A stretch of DNA of 46,678 bases from Halomonas sp. (GTDB lineage: Bacteria > Pseudomonadota > Gammaproteobacteria > Pseudomonadales > Halomonadaceae): positions 1-46,678 of the forward strand of contig NZ_JACUUD010000011.1 of the NCBI RefSeq assembly GCF_014859505.1, in the 5' to 3' direction. Positions 21,313 through 29,872 of the stretch are shown in pieces. Both the position numbers and the translations under genes were made by a program. The notes under the pieces were generated by a model. It was not told where the DNA came from. It saw nothing but the letters and a program-made list of their open reading frames with translations, and did no database searches. The first letter of the stretch is position 1. Each line of letters starts with the position of its first letter.

Positions 21313-22257
21313 TCAGCCAGCGTCAGGGAGCTCGCCTCGGGCGGCCCGTTCCTGAGGCAGCAGGGCGGCGTGGATCATGGCATTGGCCGGCGTGGCCACA
21401 CCGGCCTCGCGACCCAGACGGACCACGGCGCCGTTCTGGGCCTCCAGCTCCGAGGGCCGGCCGGCCACGATGTCGCGCTGCATGGAGGCGGTGCTCTTCG
21501 CCGGCAGGGCGTCGATGAAGCGCAGGGCCCGGGAGGCGGCATCCTCGGGCAGCGCCACGCCCCGGGCCAGGGCCACCGCCGCGATCTCGGTCAGGATCTG
21601 CTCGATCAGCGTGCGGGTCTCGGGCAGGGTGCGGGTGACGCCGATCGTGGCGCGGGTGATGCTGCCGATGCCGCTCATGGCGCAGATGAACAGGAACTTG
21701 CTCCACACCGCCACCTGGATATCGTCGGGGATCTCGGCGGCAACGCCCCGGGCCGCGTCGAAGGCTTCCTTGAGGCGCTCGGCGCGCTTGCTGCGGCGGT
21801 TGTCGCGCTCGCCGAAGCGCACGAAGGGGTCCACGCCCGCGTGGCGGATATGTCCGGGGTCCTCCCGCCAGGCGAGGATGCCGCACAGACCGTCGAGCAC
21901 GTGGGCCTGGCCAAGCACCGAGCCCAGCTCGTCGGCGGCCTCGACCCCGTTCTCCAGCGGCACCACGAAGGTGTCGGGGCCGATCATCGGGCGTATTGCC
22001 TTGGCCGCTTCGCCCACCTGCCAGGCCTTCACGGCCACGAGAACGGCATCCACGGCGCCCACCCGGGTCGGGTCGTCGGTGGCTTTCACCTCGTGCAGGT
22101 GTACGTCGCCCTCGATGCTGGAGACCCGCAGGCCGCTGCGTTGCATTTCGGCAAGGTGCTCGCCTCGAGCGATGAAGGTCACGTCGTGTCCGGCCTCGGC
22201 CAGGCGTGCCCCGAAGTAGCCGCCCACGCCGCCGCACCCCATGATCGCCAATCGCAT
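21313..22257 (-). CDS. panE: 2-dehydropantoate 2-reductase family protein
   Basis: NADPH-dependent reduction of ketopantoate to pantoate in coenzyme A synthesis, or a related ketoacid reduction by a paralogue. The 314-residue protein has the dinucleotide motif IMGCGGVGGYFGARLA (5-20), KAWQ with the likely catalytic Lys, PLENGVEA, and in the helical C-terminal domain KFLFICAMSG and STASMQRDI...RPSELEAQNG, the substrate-binding block. Two ATGs six bases apart exist; 22257 is preferred because AGAGGA abuts the one at 22263. Read from its own promoter, divergent from the phosphorylase-like gene. Confidence 0.85.
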   Translation of the reverse strand: MRLAIMGCGGVGGYFGARLAEAGHDVTFIARGEHLAEMQRSGLRVSSIEGDVHLHEVKATDDPTRVGAVDAVLVAVKAWQVGEAAKAIRPMIGPDTFVVPLENGVEAADELGSVLGQAHVLDGLCGILAWREDPGHIRHAGVDPFVRFGERDNRRSKRAERLKEAFDAARGVAAEIPDDIQVAVWSKFLFICAMSGIGSITRATIGVTRTLPETRTLIEQILTEIAAVALARGVALPEDAASRALRFIDALPAKSTASMQRDIVAGRPSELEAQNGAVVRLGREAGVATPANAMIHAALLPQERAARGELPDAG

Positions 22258-22290
22258 GGTCATTCCTCTTTGTCAGCTTGATCGACTGTC

Positions 22291-22318
22291 AGCCTACACC
22301 CGATTCCGAGGGTGTCAC
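22291..22318 (-). promoter_or_regulatory. Sigma-70 promoter of panE
   Basis: Minus-strand GTGACA (22313-22318, five of six) and TAGGCT (22291-22296) are 16 bases apart, about 34 bases before the panE start. Confidence 0.5.
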
Positions 22319-22341
22319 ATCGCGACATTGGCCTTGCGCCG

Positions 22342-22370
22342 GTGACGCCCCTCAGGGCGACTGCTAGGAT
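22342..22370 (+). promoter_or_regulatory. Sigma-70 promoter of the phosphorylase/PRPP-synthetase operon
   Basis: GTGACG (22342-22347, four of six) and TAGGAT (22365-22370), 17 bases apart, with TGC in front of the -10 making it an extended -10. It lies 66 bases before the start codon at 22437. Confidence 0.55.
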
Positions 22371-22436
22371 TGGGCCATCTCGATACCGCGTGGCAGGATG
22401 CCTCGGCGCGCTCGGCCACGCCGCAGGGAAGAGCCC

Positions 22437-24014
22437 ATGACACGATCCAAGACGCCAGCCATTCTGGACGATGTTCTCTCACCGCTTGCGCTGAAGCGCG
22501 TGGGCATCGACACCTACCGCGAGAACGTCGCCTACCTGCACCGCGAGTGCGACCTCTATCGCGCCGAGGGCTTCCAGGCGCTCTCCAAGGTCGAGGTGCG
22601 CGCCAATGGCCGGCGCATCCTGGCCAGCCTCAACGTGGTGGATGACAGCGGGATCGTCGACCCCCATCAGCTCGGCCTCTCCGAGGATGCCTACGGCTCC
22701 CTGGGGGTGGAGGAGGGCCATCCGGTCAGCGTCTCCCAGGCCGAGCCGCCGGCCTCGATCCCGGCCCTGCGCCGCAAGCTGGCGGGCGAGCGCCTCTCTC
22801 GCGACGACTTTCGCGACATCATTCGCGACATCGCCGACCTGCGCTACTCGAAGATCGAGCTGACCGCCTTCGTGGTGGCGTGCGACCGTGGCGAGCTCGA
22901 CCGTGAGGAGGTCTTCTACCTGAGCGATGCCATGGGCCGCGTCGGGCGCCGCCTCGACTGGCACGAGCACCCGGTGGTCGACAAGCACTGCATCGGCGGG
23001 ATTCCCGGCAACCGCACCTCCATGCTGCTGGTGCCCATCGTGGCCGCCCACGGCCTGCTCTGCCCCAAGACCTCGTCGCGGGCCATCACCTCGCCCTCGG
23101 GCACTGCGGACACCATGGAGGTGCTGGCCAACGTCGACCTGCCGTTCGACGAACTGGGCGACATCGTGCGCACCCACCGCGGCTGCCTGGCCTGGGGCGG
23201 TACCAGTCAGCTCTCGCCGGCCGATGACGTGCTGATCTCCGTGGAGCGCCCGCTCTCCATCGATTCTCCGGGACAGATGGTCGCCTCTATCCTCTCCAAG
23301 AAGGTGGCCGCCGGCTCCACTCACCTGCTGCTCGACATCCCCGTGGGGCCCCACGCCAAGGTGCGTTCCATGCCGGAGGCCCGCCAGTTGCGCAAGCTGT
23401 TCGAGTTCGTGGCTGGGCGCATGGGCCTGACCCTGGACGTGGTGATCACCGACGGCAGTCAGCCGGTAGGACGGGGGATCGGCCCGGTGCTGGAGGCCCG
23501 CGACGTGATGCAGGTGCTTACCAACCACCCCGACGCACCCATGGACCTGCGCCTTAAGGCGCTGCGCCTGGCCGGGCGCATGCTGGAGTTCGATCCCGAC
23601 GTGCGCGGCGGCGACGGCTTCGGCATCGCCCGGGACATCCTCGATTCCGGCCGGGCCCTGGAGAAGATGCAGGCGATCATCGCCGCCCAGGGCGGCAAGC
23701 CCTTCGACCCCGATGCGCCTCCGCTGGCGCCCCACGCCTTCGAGGTGGTGGCCCCGGAGGCGGGCGTGGTGATTGGCATCGACAACCTCAAGCTGGCCAG
23801 GATCGCCCGCCTGGCCGGCGCGCCCAAGGCCACGGGGGCGGGCGTCGACCTGCTGGCGCGCATCGGCGATCGCATCGAGGCGGGCCAGCCGCTCTATCGG
23901 GTCCATGCGGCCTATCGCAATGAGCTGGCCTTCGCCCACCAGTCCAGCGAGCGGGACAGCGGCTTCAGTCTCGGGCAGGCCGACCAGATCACCCGGCTCA
24001 ACGTCGAGTTCTGA
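22437..24014 (+). CDS. AMP phosphorylase / thymidine phosphorylase type 2 family protein
   Basis: A 525-residue nucleoside/nucleotide phosphorylase. It differs from ordinary DeoA (about 440 residues) by an extra N-terminal domain (1-100), as in archaeal AMP phosphorylases, which convert NMP plus phosphate to base plus ribose 1,5-bisphosphate. Phosphate-site motif [11 protein letters not shown] (182-192) and [16 protein letters not shown] (211-226) match that subfamily, not the DKHSTGGVGD and GRGLGHTGGT of DeoA. The helical domain starts near 108 and a C-terminal barrel-sandwich domain near 440. The ATG at 22437 follows GGGAAGAG. It forms an operon with the PRPP-synthetase-like gene 27 bases downstream. 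Substrate is inferred, not shown. Confidence 0.85.
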   Translation: MTRSKTPAILDDVLSPLALKRVGIDTYRENVAYLHRECDLYRAEGFQALSKVEVRANGRRILASLNVVDDSGIVDPHQLGLSEDAYGSLGVEEGHPVSVSQAEPPASIPALRRKLAGERLSRDDFRDIIRDIADLRYSKIELTAFVVACDRGELDREEVFYLSDAMGRVGRRLDWHEHPVVDKHCIGGIPGNRTSMLLVPIVAAHGLLCPKTSSRAITSPSGTADTMEVLANVDLPFDELGDIVRTHRGCLAWGGTSQLSPADDVLISVERPLSIDSPGQMVASILSKKVAAGSTHLLLDIPVGPHAKVRSMPEARQLRKLFEFVAGRMGLTLDVVITDGSQPVGRGIGPVLEARDVMQVLTNHPDAPMDLRLKALRLAGRMLEFDPDVRGGDGFGIARDILDSGRALEKMQAIIAAQGGKPFDPDAPPLAPHAFEVVAPEAGVVIGIDNLKLARIARLAGAPKATGAGVDLLARIGDRIEAGQPLYRVHAAYRNELAFAHQSSERDSGFSLGQADQITRLNVEF

Positions 24015-24041
24015 ACAGCGGGTTCTGAATAGGGAGGTCCG

Positions 24042-24935
24042 ATGACCAGCGTACTGCTGCACTTTCCCGACGAGGCCTCACCGGCCCGGCGGCTCGCCGA
24101 GGCCTGTGGCCTTGCCGCTCGCGAGGTCGAGCGCCACCGCTTCCCCGACGAGGAACTCAAGCTCACCCTGCCCTTCGCCGAGGAAGAGGCCTTCCCCGAG
24201 ACTCTGGTGATCTATCGCAGCCTGGACCGGCCCAACGACAAGCTGGTCGAGCTGCTGCTGCTGTCGCGCCACGCCCGCGGACAGGGGGTGAGCCGCCTGG
24301 TCCTGGTGGCGCCCTATCTCGCCTACATGCGCCAGGACATCGCCTTCCACGCCGGTGAGATCGTCAGCCAGACCCTCGTCGGCGGTTTTCTCGGCGAGCT
24401 GTTCGATGCGGTGATCACCGTGGACCCCCACCTGCACCGCATCGAGCGTCTCGACCAGGCGATTCCCATCGAACATGCCATCGCCCTCTCGGGTGCCCCG
24501 CGGCTGGCCGAACTGATCGCGGAGAAGCGCCCCGGGGCGCTGCTGCTGGGCCCCGACGAGGAGGCGCTGCAGTGGGTGGCCCAGGCCGCGGAGGCCACCG
24601 GCTTCGAACATGCCACCTGCCGCAAGGTGCGCCACGGCGACCGCGACGTGACGATCTCCCTGCCCGATATCGAGCTGGCCGGTCGGCGGGTGGTGTTGAT
24701 GGATGACGTGGCGAGTTCCGGCCATACCGTGGCGCGTGCCGCCGAGGCGCTGCTGGCCGCGGGAGCGGCCTCCGTGGATGTGGCGCTGACCCATGCGCTC
24801 TTCGCCGGTGACGCCCTGGCGGTGATCCGGGACGCCGGTGTCGGCGAGATCTGGAGCACCGACTGCATCGCCCACGACAGCAACGCCATTACCATGGCGC
24901 CTGTGCTGGCCGAGGCGCTGAACACCCTGGCATGA
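24042..24935 (+). CDS. Ribose-phosphate diphosphokinase (PRPP synthetase) paralogue
   Basis: Family reaction: ribose 5-phosphate plus ATP gives PRPP plus AMP. The 297-residue protein is shorter and more divergent than housekeeping Prs (about 315), nearer archaeal forms. Motifs: PYLAYMRQD (91-99, ATP site), VDPHLHR (127-133, metal and ATP site), K195 in the catalytic flexible loop CRKVRHGDR, and the PRPP loop DDVASSGHT (221-229). The typical bacterial allosteric-loop sequence is not obvious, so it may be unregulated by ADP. GGGAGG lies just upstream of the ATG. Its pairing with the phosphorylase suggests a joint role in nucleotide and PRPP exchange. The housekeeping prs is presumably elsewhere. 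Confidence 0.84.
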   Translation: MTSVLLHFPDEASPARRLAEACGLAAREVERHRFPDEELKLTLPFAEEEAFPETLVIYRSLDRPNDKLVELLLLSRHARGQGVSRLVLVAPYLAYMRQDIAFHAGEIVSQTLVGGFLGELFDAVITVDPHLHRIERLDQAIPIEHAIALSGAPRLAELIAEKRPGALLLGPDEEALQWVAQAAEATGFEHATCRKVRHGDRDVTISLPDIELAGRRVVLMDDVASSGHTVARAAEALLAAGAASVDVALTHALFAGDALAVIRDAGVGEIWSTDCIAHDSNAITMAPVLAEALNTLA

Positions 24936-24939
24936 CAAC

Positions 24940-24963
24940 GGGGCGGGCCTCTCGGCTCGCCCC
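24940..24963. terminator. Hairpin between convergent genes
   Basis: A 9-bp stem with one G-T pair (GGGGCGGGC against GCTCGCCCC) and a six-base loop sits five bases after the prs-like stop and 30 bases from the stop of the convergent M42 gene. No T-run, so possibly a weak bidirectional terminator. Confidence 0.4.
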
Positions 24964-24992
24964 ATCGGGTGTGGCTTGCCCGTCGTCCGGGG

Positions 24993-26237
24993 CTACTTCT
25001 CGCCGGGCTCGGGCAGGTCGGCGCCCTGATGGCCGAGCGTATCGGCCTGGTCGAGGCGCGGGTGGTTGTCCAGGAACTCCCGGTGCGGGTCGGGGAGGGC
25101 GTCCAGCGCCTGGAGGCTGCGGGTGATGGCGTGGATCGCCGCCGTCACGTCGCGGGTGTTGCCCGTCTCCGAGATCGTGTGCATGTTGCGGATCGGGAAA
25201 CCGATGGAGGTGGACACGCAGTCCACGGCGGCCAGTACCCCGGCCATGCCGTCGGTGCCGGTATCGGCGCCGACGATGTCGCGCTGCATGGGGATGTCAT
25301 GCTCGCGAGCGGTGGTCTCGACGATGCGGTTGAGCTGCTCGCTGGCGATGGCCCCTACCGACAGGGTGAAGCCCTTGCCCATTTCCAGCGGCTGCATGCG
25401 GCGATCGCCGATGCCCGGAGCCGCCACATAGTCATGGTTCACGTCCACCGCGATGATGGCATCGGGCCGGAGCTCCCCGGCCAGCACCCGGCTGCCGAAG
25501 CGTCCGATCTCCTCGTAGCTGGCGATGGCGAACATCACCCGGACCTGCTTGGTGCCGCCCGCCTCGGCGATCAGCCTTGCCACCTCGGCGGTGACGAAAC
25601 AGCCCAGGCCGTTGTCCAGGTAGGCGCCGTGGAAGGTGTCCGGGCTGAAACCGTGGCGGATGGGACGGTTGAAGATGATCGAGTCCCCGGGGCGCACGCC
25701 CAGCTTCTCCACCTGCTGCTTCTTGTTCTCGCCGTGGATCTGCAGGTCCAGGTAGATCTGCTCCTTCTTGATGCCCTTGCTGCCATCGCGCTGGGCCGTG
25801 TCTGAGAAGTGGATGGCGCCCAGCGCCTCCACGGTGCCCCCCTCAATGCGCCGGTAGTTGCCGGGCGCCTTCGGGTCCTCGCTGAACAGCGTGACATCGT
25901 GGCCGATCAGCACGTTCGGCAGGAAGGCGTCGGTGTTGATCCAGATCTTGCCGTCCTCGCCGATGGAGCGCACCTGCATGCGGATCTTGTCGGCGTGGCC
26001 GATCACCATCACCTTGAACAGGTCGTCGCGGCCGGGGTGGGTGTCCAGCACCACTCCCGCATGACCCTTGAACTGGTGCAACTGCCAGCCCGCGGGGGCG
26101 AAGCCCTCGAAGTGGGGCTTGAGGACGCCATAGGTCATGGCGGCCTCCAGGCCGACCGGGCTGGGGGCCGCGAGGATGCGCCGCATCAGCTCGAACTGCG
26201 CCTCGGGCATGGGGCTCGTCCAGGGGGTATCGCTCAT
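24993..26237 (-). CDS. M42 family metallopeptidase
   Basis: A 414-residue two-metal aminopeptidase of the PepA/FrvX/TET type, cytosolic, releasing N-terminal residues from peptides. Metal-site blocks in order: IGHADKIRMQV (H and D, about 75-85; the usual DE is DK here), GAYLDNGLGCFV (bridging Asp, about 212-223), ASYEEIGRFGS (general-base Glu, about 245-255), AVDVNHD, and NMHTISETGNTRDV near the end (His ligand). The length is larger than typical M42 (about 350), with extensions at both ends. ATG with GAGAGGA five bases upstream. Single gene. Confidence 0.85.
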   Translation of the reverse strand: MSDTPWTSPMPEAQFELMRRILAAPSPVGLEAAMTYGVLKPHFEGFAPAGWQLHQFKGHAGVVLDTHPGRDDLFKVMVIGHADKIRMQVRSIGEDGKIWINTDAFLPNVLIGHDVTLFSEDPKAPGNYRRIEGGTVEALGAIHFSDTAQRDGSKGIKKEQIYLDLQIHGENKKQQVEKLGVRPGDSIIFNRPIRHGFSPDTFHGAYLDNGLGCFVTAEVARLIAEAGGTKQVRVMFAIASYEEIGRFGSRVLAGELRPDAIIAVDVNHDYVAAPGIGDRRMQPLEMGKGFTLSVGAIASEQLNRIVETTAREHDIPMQRDIVGADTGTDGMAGVLAAVDCVSTSIGFPIRNMHTISETGNTRDVTAAIHAITRSLQALDALPDPHREFLDNHPRLDQADTLGHQGADLPEPGEK

Positions 26238-26372
26238 CGTGTCCTCTCTCGCTACAGGGGGTGATCATCTCTCCCGAGCTTACCATTCCGGGCGGCTGCG
26301 GTCTGTCCGGGGGCCGCCAACGGCGGCGACTATGTCGAACTCGGCAGCGTGCTGGACCTGCGCCACTATGCG

Positions 26373-26822
26373 TTATTCCCGGATCTCGGCAATGACCTCG
26401 CCGGTCTCCTCGCTCAGCCCCGTCTCCTTGAAGCCGAGGCTGGCATAGAAGTCCCGGGCGACACGATTGGTGGGCACATAGCAGATCGCGATCCGCTCGA
26501 AGGGTCCCTGTGCCCTGATCTCGTCCAGCACACACTGCATGGCCCTGTGCCCGATGCCTCTTCCCTGATGGTGTCGGTCGATCATCAGCCGGAAGATGTT
26601 GTAGGCAGGTGGCCGGCCCTCGTGGTCGAAGGATTCGTACATGAGAAAGCCGACCACTTCTCCGTCGCAATAGATGGCGCGGGGCCGATAGGTCGGATGG
26701 AAGCTCGATTCGGCGAGGGAGTAAATATTGTCAGCGACATAGTCACGCTGCGATGTCGCTACCTCCAGCGCAATCACGGCCTCGAAGTTCTCGCGGGTGA
26801 CCGCCTTGAGTGCTACGTCCAT
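26373..26822 (-). CDS. GNAT N-acetyltransferase, BltD/PaiA-like
   Basis: A 149-residue single GNAT domain. The acetyl-CoA site is HQGRGIGHRAM (about 84-94, the Q/RxxGxG/A motif), preceded by YNIFRLMIDRH on strand four and followed by ARDFYASLGF. The N-terminal half (ENFEAVIALEVATSQRDYVADN) resembles Bacillus BltD, a spermine/spermidine acetyltransferase, so a polyamine or other small amine substrate is possible. The ATG at 26822 has AAGGAG six bases upstream; the frame is open 22 codons further without a start signal. Divergent from the VIT1-family gene. Confidence 0.82.
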   Translation of the reverse strand: MDVALKAVTRENFEAVIALEVATSQRDYVADNIYSLAESSFHPTYRPRAIYCDGEVVGFLMYESFDHEGRPPAYNIFRLMIDRHHQGRGIGHRAMQCVLDEIRAQGPFERIAICYVPTNRVARDFYASLGFKETGLSEETGEVIAEIRE

Positions 26823-26981
26823 TGCATGCTCCTTGCTTTGGGCATCACGCCTGTCGTCGTGCCGTGCTGCCCCGTCAGTATGGCGCATCCTTCGGGAGGG
26901 CGACGCCGGTGCCGGGCCTCACCTGTCACTGGCCGGCTGTGCCAAGCTGGAAGCAGGATGAAGGACACAGCGAGGTGGCCC

Positions 26982-27740
26982 ATGAACGACCGGCGGCGCG
27001 AAGCGCTGGAGCACGAGCATCGCCCCGAAGTGATCGAGCAGCGGCTGCGAGCGCCTTCCCCGGTGCGCAACCTGCCCGATGCCATCCTCGGCGGCATCGA
27101 CGGTTGCGTGACCACCTTCGCGGTGGTCTCCGGGGCCTTCGGGGCGGGCTTCTCGGCAACCGTCGCCCTGGTGCTGGGGGTTGCCAATCTGCTGGCCGAT
27201 GGCTTCAGCATGGCGGTCAGCAACTTTGAAGCGATCAAGGCCCAGCGAGAGCATATCGACGGGGTGCGTCGCAGCGAGAATCACCATATCGACGTGGTCC
27301 CTGAGGGCGAGCGCGAGGAGGTCCGCCAGATCTTCCAGCGCAAGGGACTCACGGGCGAGACCCTGGAGCGGGTGGTGGAGACCATCTGCAGTGACCGCAA
27401 GTTATGGGTGGAGACCATGGTCATGGAGGAGCATGGCCTGCAGTCCGATGGGCTGAGTCCGCTGCGCTCGGCCCTGGTGACCTTCACGGCCTTCCTGGTG
27501 GTGGGTGTCATGCCGCTGCTGCCCTACGCCATGTCGGGACTGGGCATCACGCAGCAGTTCTTTTCCAGCCTTGCCATAGCCGGGCTGATGTTCTTCCTGA
27601 TCGGCATGGGCAAGAGCCTCGTCTACCACCAGCCGGTGCTGAAGTCGGGGCTGCGGACCCTGTTGATCGGCGGGGTCGCGGCGGGGCTGGCCTTCCTCAC
27701 CGGCCATCTGGCTCAGGCGCTGTTCGGCGCGGGGATGTAA
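26982..27740 (+). CDS. VIT1/CCC1 transporter family protein
   Basis: A 252-residue membrane protein of the vacuolar iron transporter family, whose members move Fe2+ or Mn2+. NLPDAILGGIDGCVTTFAVVSGAF (about 29-52) is the first membrane segment with the family DGxxT pattern, followed by VANLLADGFSMAVSNFEA (about 66-83). A Glu-rich cytoplasmic helical region (about 85-145) is where the family binds metal; three further segments follow. The ATG at 26982 has GAGGT six bases upstream; an in-frame ATG at 26958 is also possible. Metal specificity is not determined by sequence. Confidence 0.84.
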   Translation: MNDRRREALEHEHRPEVIEQRLRAPSPVRNLPDAILGGIDGCVTTFAVVSGAFGAGFSATVALVLGVANLLADGFSMAVSNFEAIKAQREHIDGVRRSENHHIDVVPEGEREEVRQIFQRKGLTGETLERVVETICSDRKLWVETMVMEEHGLQSDGLSPLRSALVTFTAFLVVGVMPLLPYAMSGLGITQQFFSSLAIAGLMFFLIGMGKSLVYHQPVLKSGLRTLLIGGVAAGLAFLTGHLAQALFGAGM

Positions 27741-27949
27741 TCGTCCTTGTCCGCGTGGATGGAGGCCAGGATCGCCGTCTCTCCCGAGCCGAGGCACGCG
27801 GTCATCGGCTAGAGGCATGAGGGCATGACGAGAATCATGCTGATCTGTGTCAAGTGGGCCGGACAGGGTTGGGCTACCTTGATGATGAGGCGAACCCGCT
27901 CGTAGCGCGTCAGTCGCTGTTTCCCGGCCCTGACATCTCGGGTTCCGCG

Positions 27950-27983
27950 GGCCTCGCCATTCGTCAACTCCATTCGAGGAGCC
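27950..27983 (+). promoter_or_regulatory. Leader hairpin covering the hsp20 ribosome binding site
   Basis: CCTCG (27952-27956) pairs with CGAGG (27975-27979), extended by GG-CC across a two-base bulge. This would bury GAGGAG, the ribosome binding site eight bases before the hsp20 ATG. Such occlusion is how RNA thermometers of small heat shock genes work, but the pairing is short and the sequence is not a known ROSE element. Confidence 0.3.
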
Positions 27984-27989
27984 ATCATC

Positions 27990-28502
27990 ATGGCCAAGAA
28001 AGCGTCCAGGGACACCGAGGAGGTCCCGGTCTCGACCGGGAAGTCGGCACCGCAGCAGGAGTCCCGGGCGATGAGCCCGTTCCGGGAGTTCGATCGCCTG
28101 CTCGATACCTTCTTCGATCGTGGCGGTATGCCGTCACGCTGGGAGCATCCCCTCTGGCAGCGCTTTGCCGCCTTCGAGAAGGGCATGCCGAAGGTCGATG
28201 TCATCGACCGAGACGCCGAGGTGGTAGTGCGTGCCGAGGTCCCGGGTTTCGAGAGCGAGGAACTCGATGTCACGGTGACCGACGCTGCGGTGACCATCAA
28301 GGGCGACCACCGCGAGGAGAGCAAGAAAGAGGAGGGCGAGTACTTCCATTCCGAGATCTCCCGCGGATCCTTCACCCGCACGGTGGCACTGCCCGGCGAG
28401 ATCGATGCCGACAAGGCGGAAGCCAGCTTCAAGAACGGCGTCCTCGAGCTGACACTGCCAAAACACAAGAAGGCCAACCGTCGCAAGGTCGAGGTCAAGT
28501 AA
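27990..28502 (+). CDS. Hsp20/alpha-crystallin family small heat shock protein
   Basis: A 170-residue ATP-independent holdase chaperone that binds unfolding proteins. A variable N-terminal arm with FREFDRLLDTFFDR (about 31-44) precedes the alpha-crystallin domain (about 68-158): PKVDVIDRDAEVVVRAEVPGF, ITIKG-type strand VTIKGDHREE, YFHSEISRGSFTRTVALP, and the hallmark FKNGVLELTLPK. It lacks a clear I-x-I tail motif; the end is RRKVEVK, with V-x-V. ATG with GAGGAG eight bases upstream, possibly masked by a leader hairpin. No sigma-32 promoter was seen in the 249-base gap upstream. Confidence 0.93.
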   Translation: MAKKASRDTEEVPVSTGKSAPQQESRAMSPFREFDRLLDTFFDRGGMPSRWEHPLWQRFAAFEKGMPKVDVIDRDAEVVVRAEVPGFESEELDVTVTDAAVTIKGDHREESKKEEGEYFHSEISRGSFTRTVALPGEIDADKAEASFKNGVLELTLPKHKKANRRKVEVK

Positions 28503-28613
28503 CCAGCCTCCCTTCAACCCCACGAGGAAGGGGTAGCCAAGATGACTGACGCGGGGTCCGGTTGGCCGTCGTGACCCTGCGGCTGACCGGGGATGTCATG
28601 CCCCGGTGCGGCA

Positions 28614-29771
28614 TCACTGCCCGTCGTGTCCTTGACTGTTCTGGCCGGCATCGGCTGGAGCAGTCGAAGCGTCCGGTTCGGTGACGAAGGCGCTTCGATG
28701 GAAGGCGGCGGCGGCCTCCACCTCGGCGATGCCGCGCAGGCCGGGTTCCGGTGGCGCCTCGCCGGCCAGCACGCGCAGCACCGATCTCACGCCGCGGGAC
28801 AGGGAGATGAGGTTGTAGCCGCCCTCCAGCACAAAGACCAGCCGGCCGCCGCACTGCTGACGGGCCAGTTCCTGAAGGATGCCGGTCATGGCGGCAAAGC
28901 CGTCATAGGAGACATTGAGCGCCAGATCATGGCTGTGGGGGTCAAACCCGGCCGAGACCAGGATCAGATCCGGCTTGAACCACTCCGCCGCCGGCACCAG
29001 GATCTCGCGGAACGCCTTGAGGTAGGCGGTGTCACCGGCATCGGCAGGCATTGGGACGTTGATGTTGGTGCCTTCTCCCAGGCCCACCCCGACCTCCTCC
29101 AGGGTGCCTGTGCCGGGGTAGAAGGGCGCGGCGCGGTGGATATCGAAGCACAGCACATCCGGGTCGGCCCAGAAGATGTCCTGGGTGCCGTTACCGTGGT
29201 GCGCGTCCCAGTCGACGATCATCACCCGCTGGCAGCCCAGTTCCTGGTGGGCATGGGCAGCGGCCACCGCCACGTTGTTGAACAGGCAGAAGCCTCGGGC
29301 GCGCACCGGTTCGGCGTGATGGCCTGGCGGCCTCACCAGCGCGAAGCTGCTCTCCGCCCGCCCCTTGACGACCGCTTCCACCGCGGCGATCGCCGTGCCG
29401 GCTGCCACCTCGGCGGCCTCGACGCTGCCAGGTGATACCGCGGTGGTGTCCACGTCCAGCCAGGCGCTCTTGCCCCTTAGCTCCAAGATGTGGTCCAGGT
29501 AGGAGAGGGTGTGAACACGAGCCAACTGCTCCCGCGTCGCGGCCACCCCGGCCTCGAAGGTCACCCCGGGCACCGGTTCGAGCTCGAGGAGGTGGCGGAT
29601 GGCGGTCAGCCTGGCGGGGTGTTCCGGGTACTTCCAAGGCACGCCCAGCCCCGACAGCAGCGAGCGGATACGTGTGTCCATGCGCCCCGGAAGGAACGGC
29701 ACTTCGATGTCCGGTTCATGGGCCAGCATGCGCTCGTCATAGAAGGCGATCACCCGATTCTGCTGGTTCAC
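28614..29771 (-). CDS. Histone deacetylase / acetylpolyamine amidohydrolase family protein
   Basis: A 385-residue zinc-dependent deacetylase. Catalytic blocks: VRPPGHHAE (tandem His), GFCLFNNVAVAA, VDWDAHHGNGTQD (zinc-binding Asp and His), SAGFDPHSHD (second zinc Asp) and LEGGYNL (catalytic Tyr replaced in position by the GGY motif typical of the family). Bacterial members act on acetylpolyamines, acetoin or other acetylated small molecules; the protein substrate role of eukaryotic HDACs is not implied. Start is GTG at 29771 with GGGAG upstream. The C-terminal 40 residues are low-complexity and probably disordered. Confidence 0.9.
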   Translation of the reverse strand: MNQQNRVIAFYDERMLAHEPDIEVPFLPGRMDTRIRSLLSGLGVPWKYPEHPARLTAIRHLLELEPVPGVTFEAGVAATREQLARVHTLSYLDHILELRGKSAWLDVDTTAVSPGSVEAAEVAAGTAIAAVEAVVKGRAESSFALVRPPGHHAEPVRARGFCLFNNVAVAAAHAHQELGCQRVMIVDWDAHHGNGTQDIFWADPDVLCFDIHRAAPFYPGTGTLEEVGVGLGEGTNINVPMPADAGDTAYLKAFREILVPAAEWFKPDLILVSAGFDPHSHDLALNVSYDGFAAMTGILQELARQQCGGRLVFVLEGGYNLISLSRGVRSVLRVLAGEAPPEPGLRGIAEVEAAAAFHRSAFVTEPDASTAPADAGQNSQGHDGQ

Positions 29772-29872
29772 GGCTCTGACTCCCTGGTTGATGGGACCCC
29801 ACCCGGGGCCGCCAAACCCAGCATAGCCACTAAGCCAGCTCGGTGTAACGTTGTCACGCCGATGGTAGGACG

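Noticed and set aside
22479-24062. A 527-codon antisense frame across the phosphorylase-like gene
   Set aside because: Composition typical of an antisense shadow; sense frame is complete and motif-bearing.
27741-27989. Sigma-32 heat shock promoter before hsp20
   Set aside because: CTTGAT occurs near 27878, but no CCCCAT-like element follows at the required spacing.
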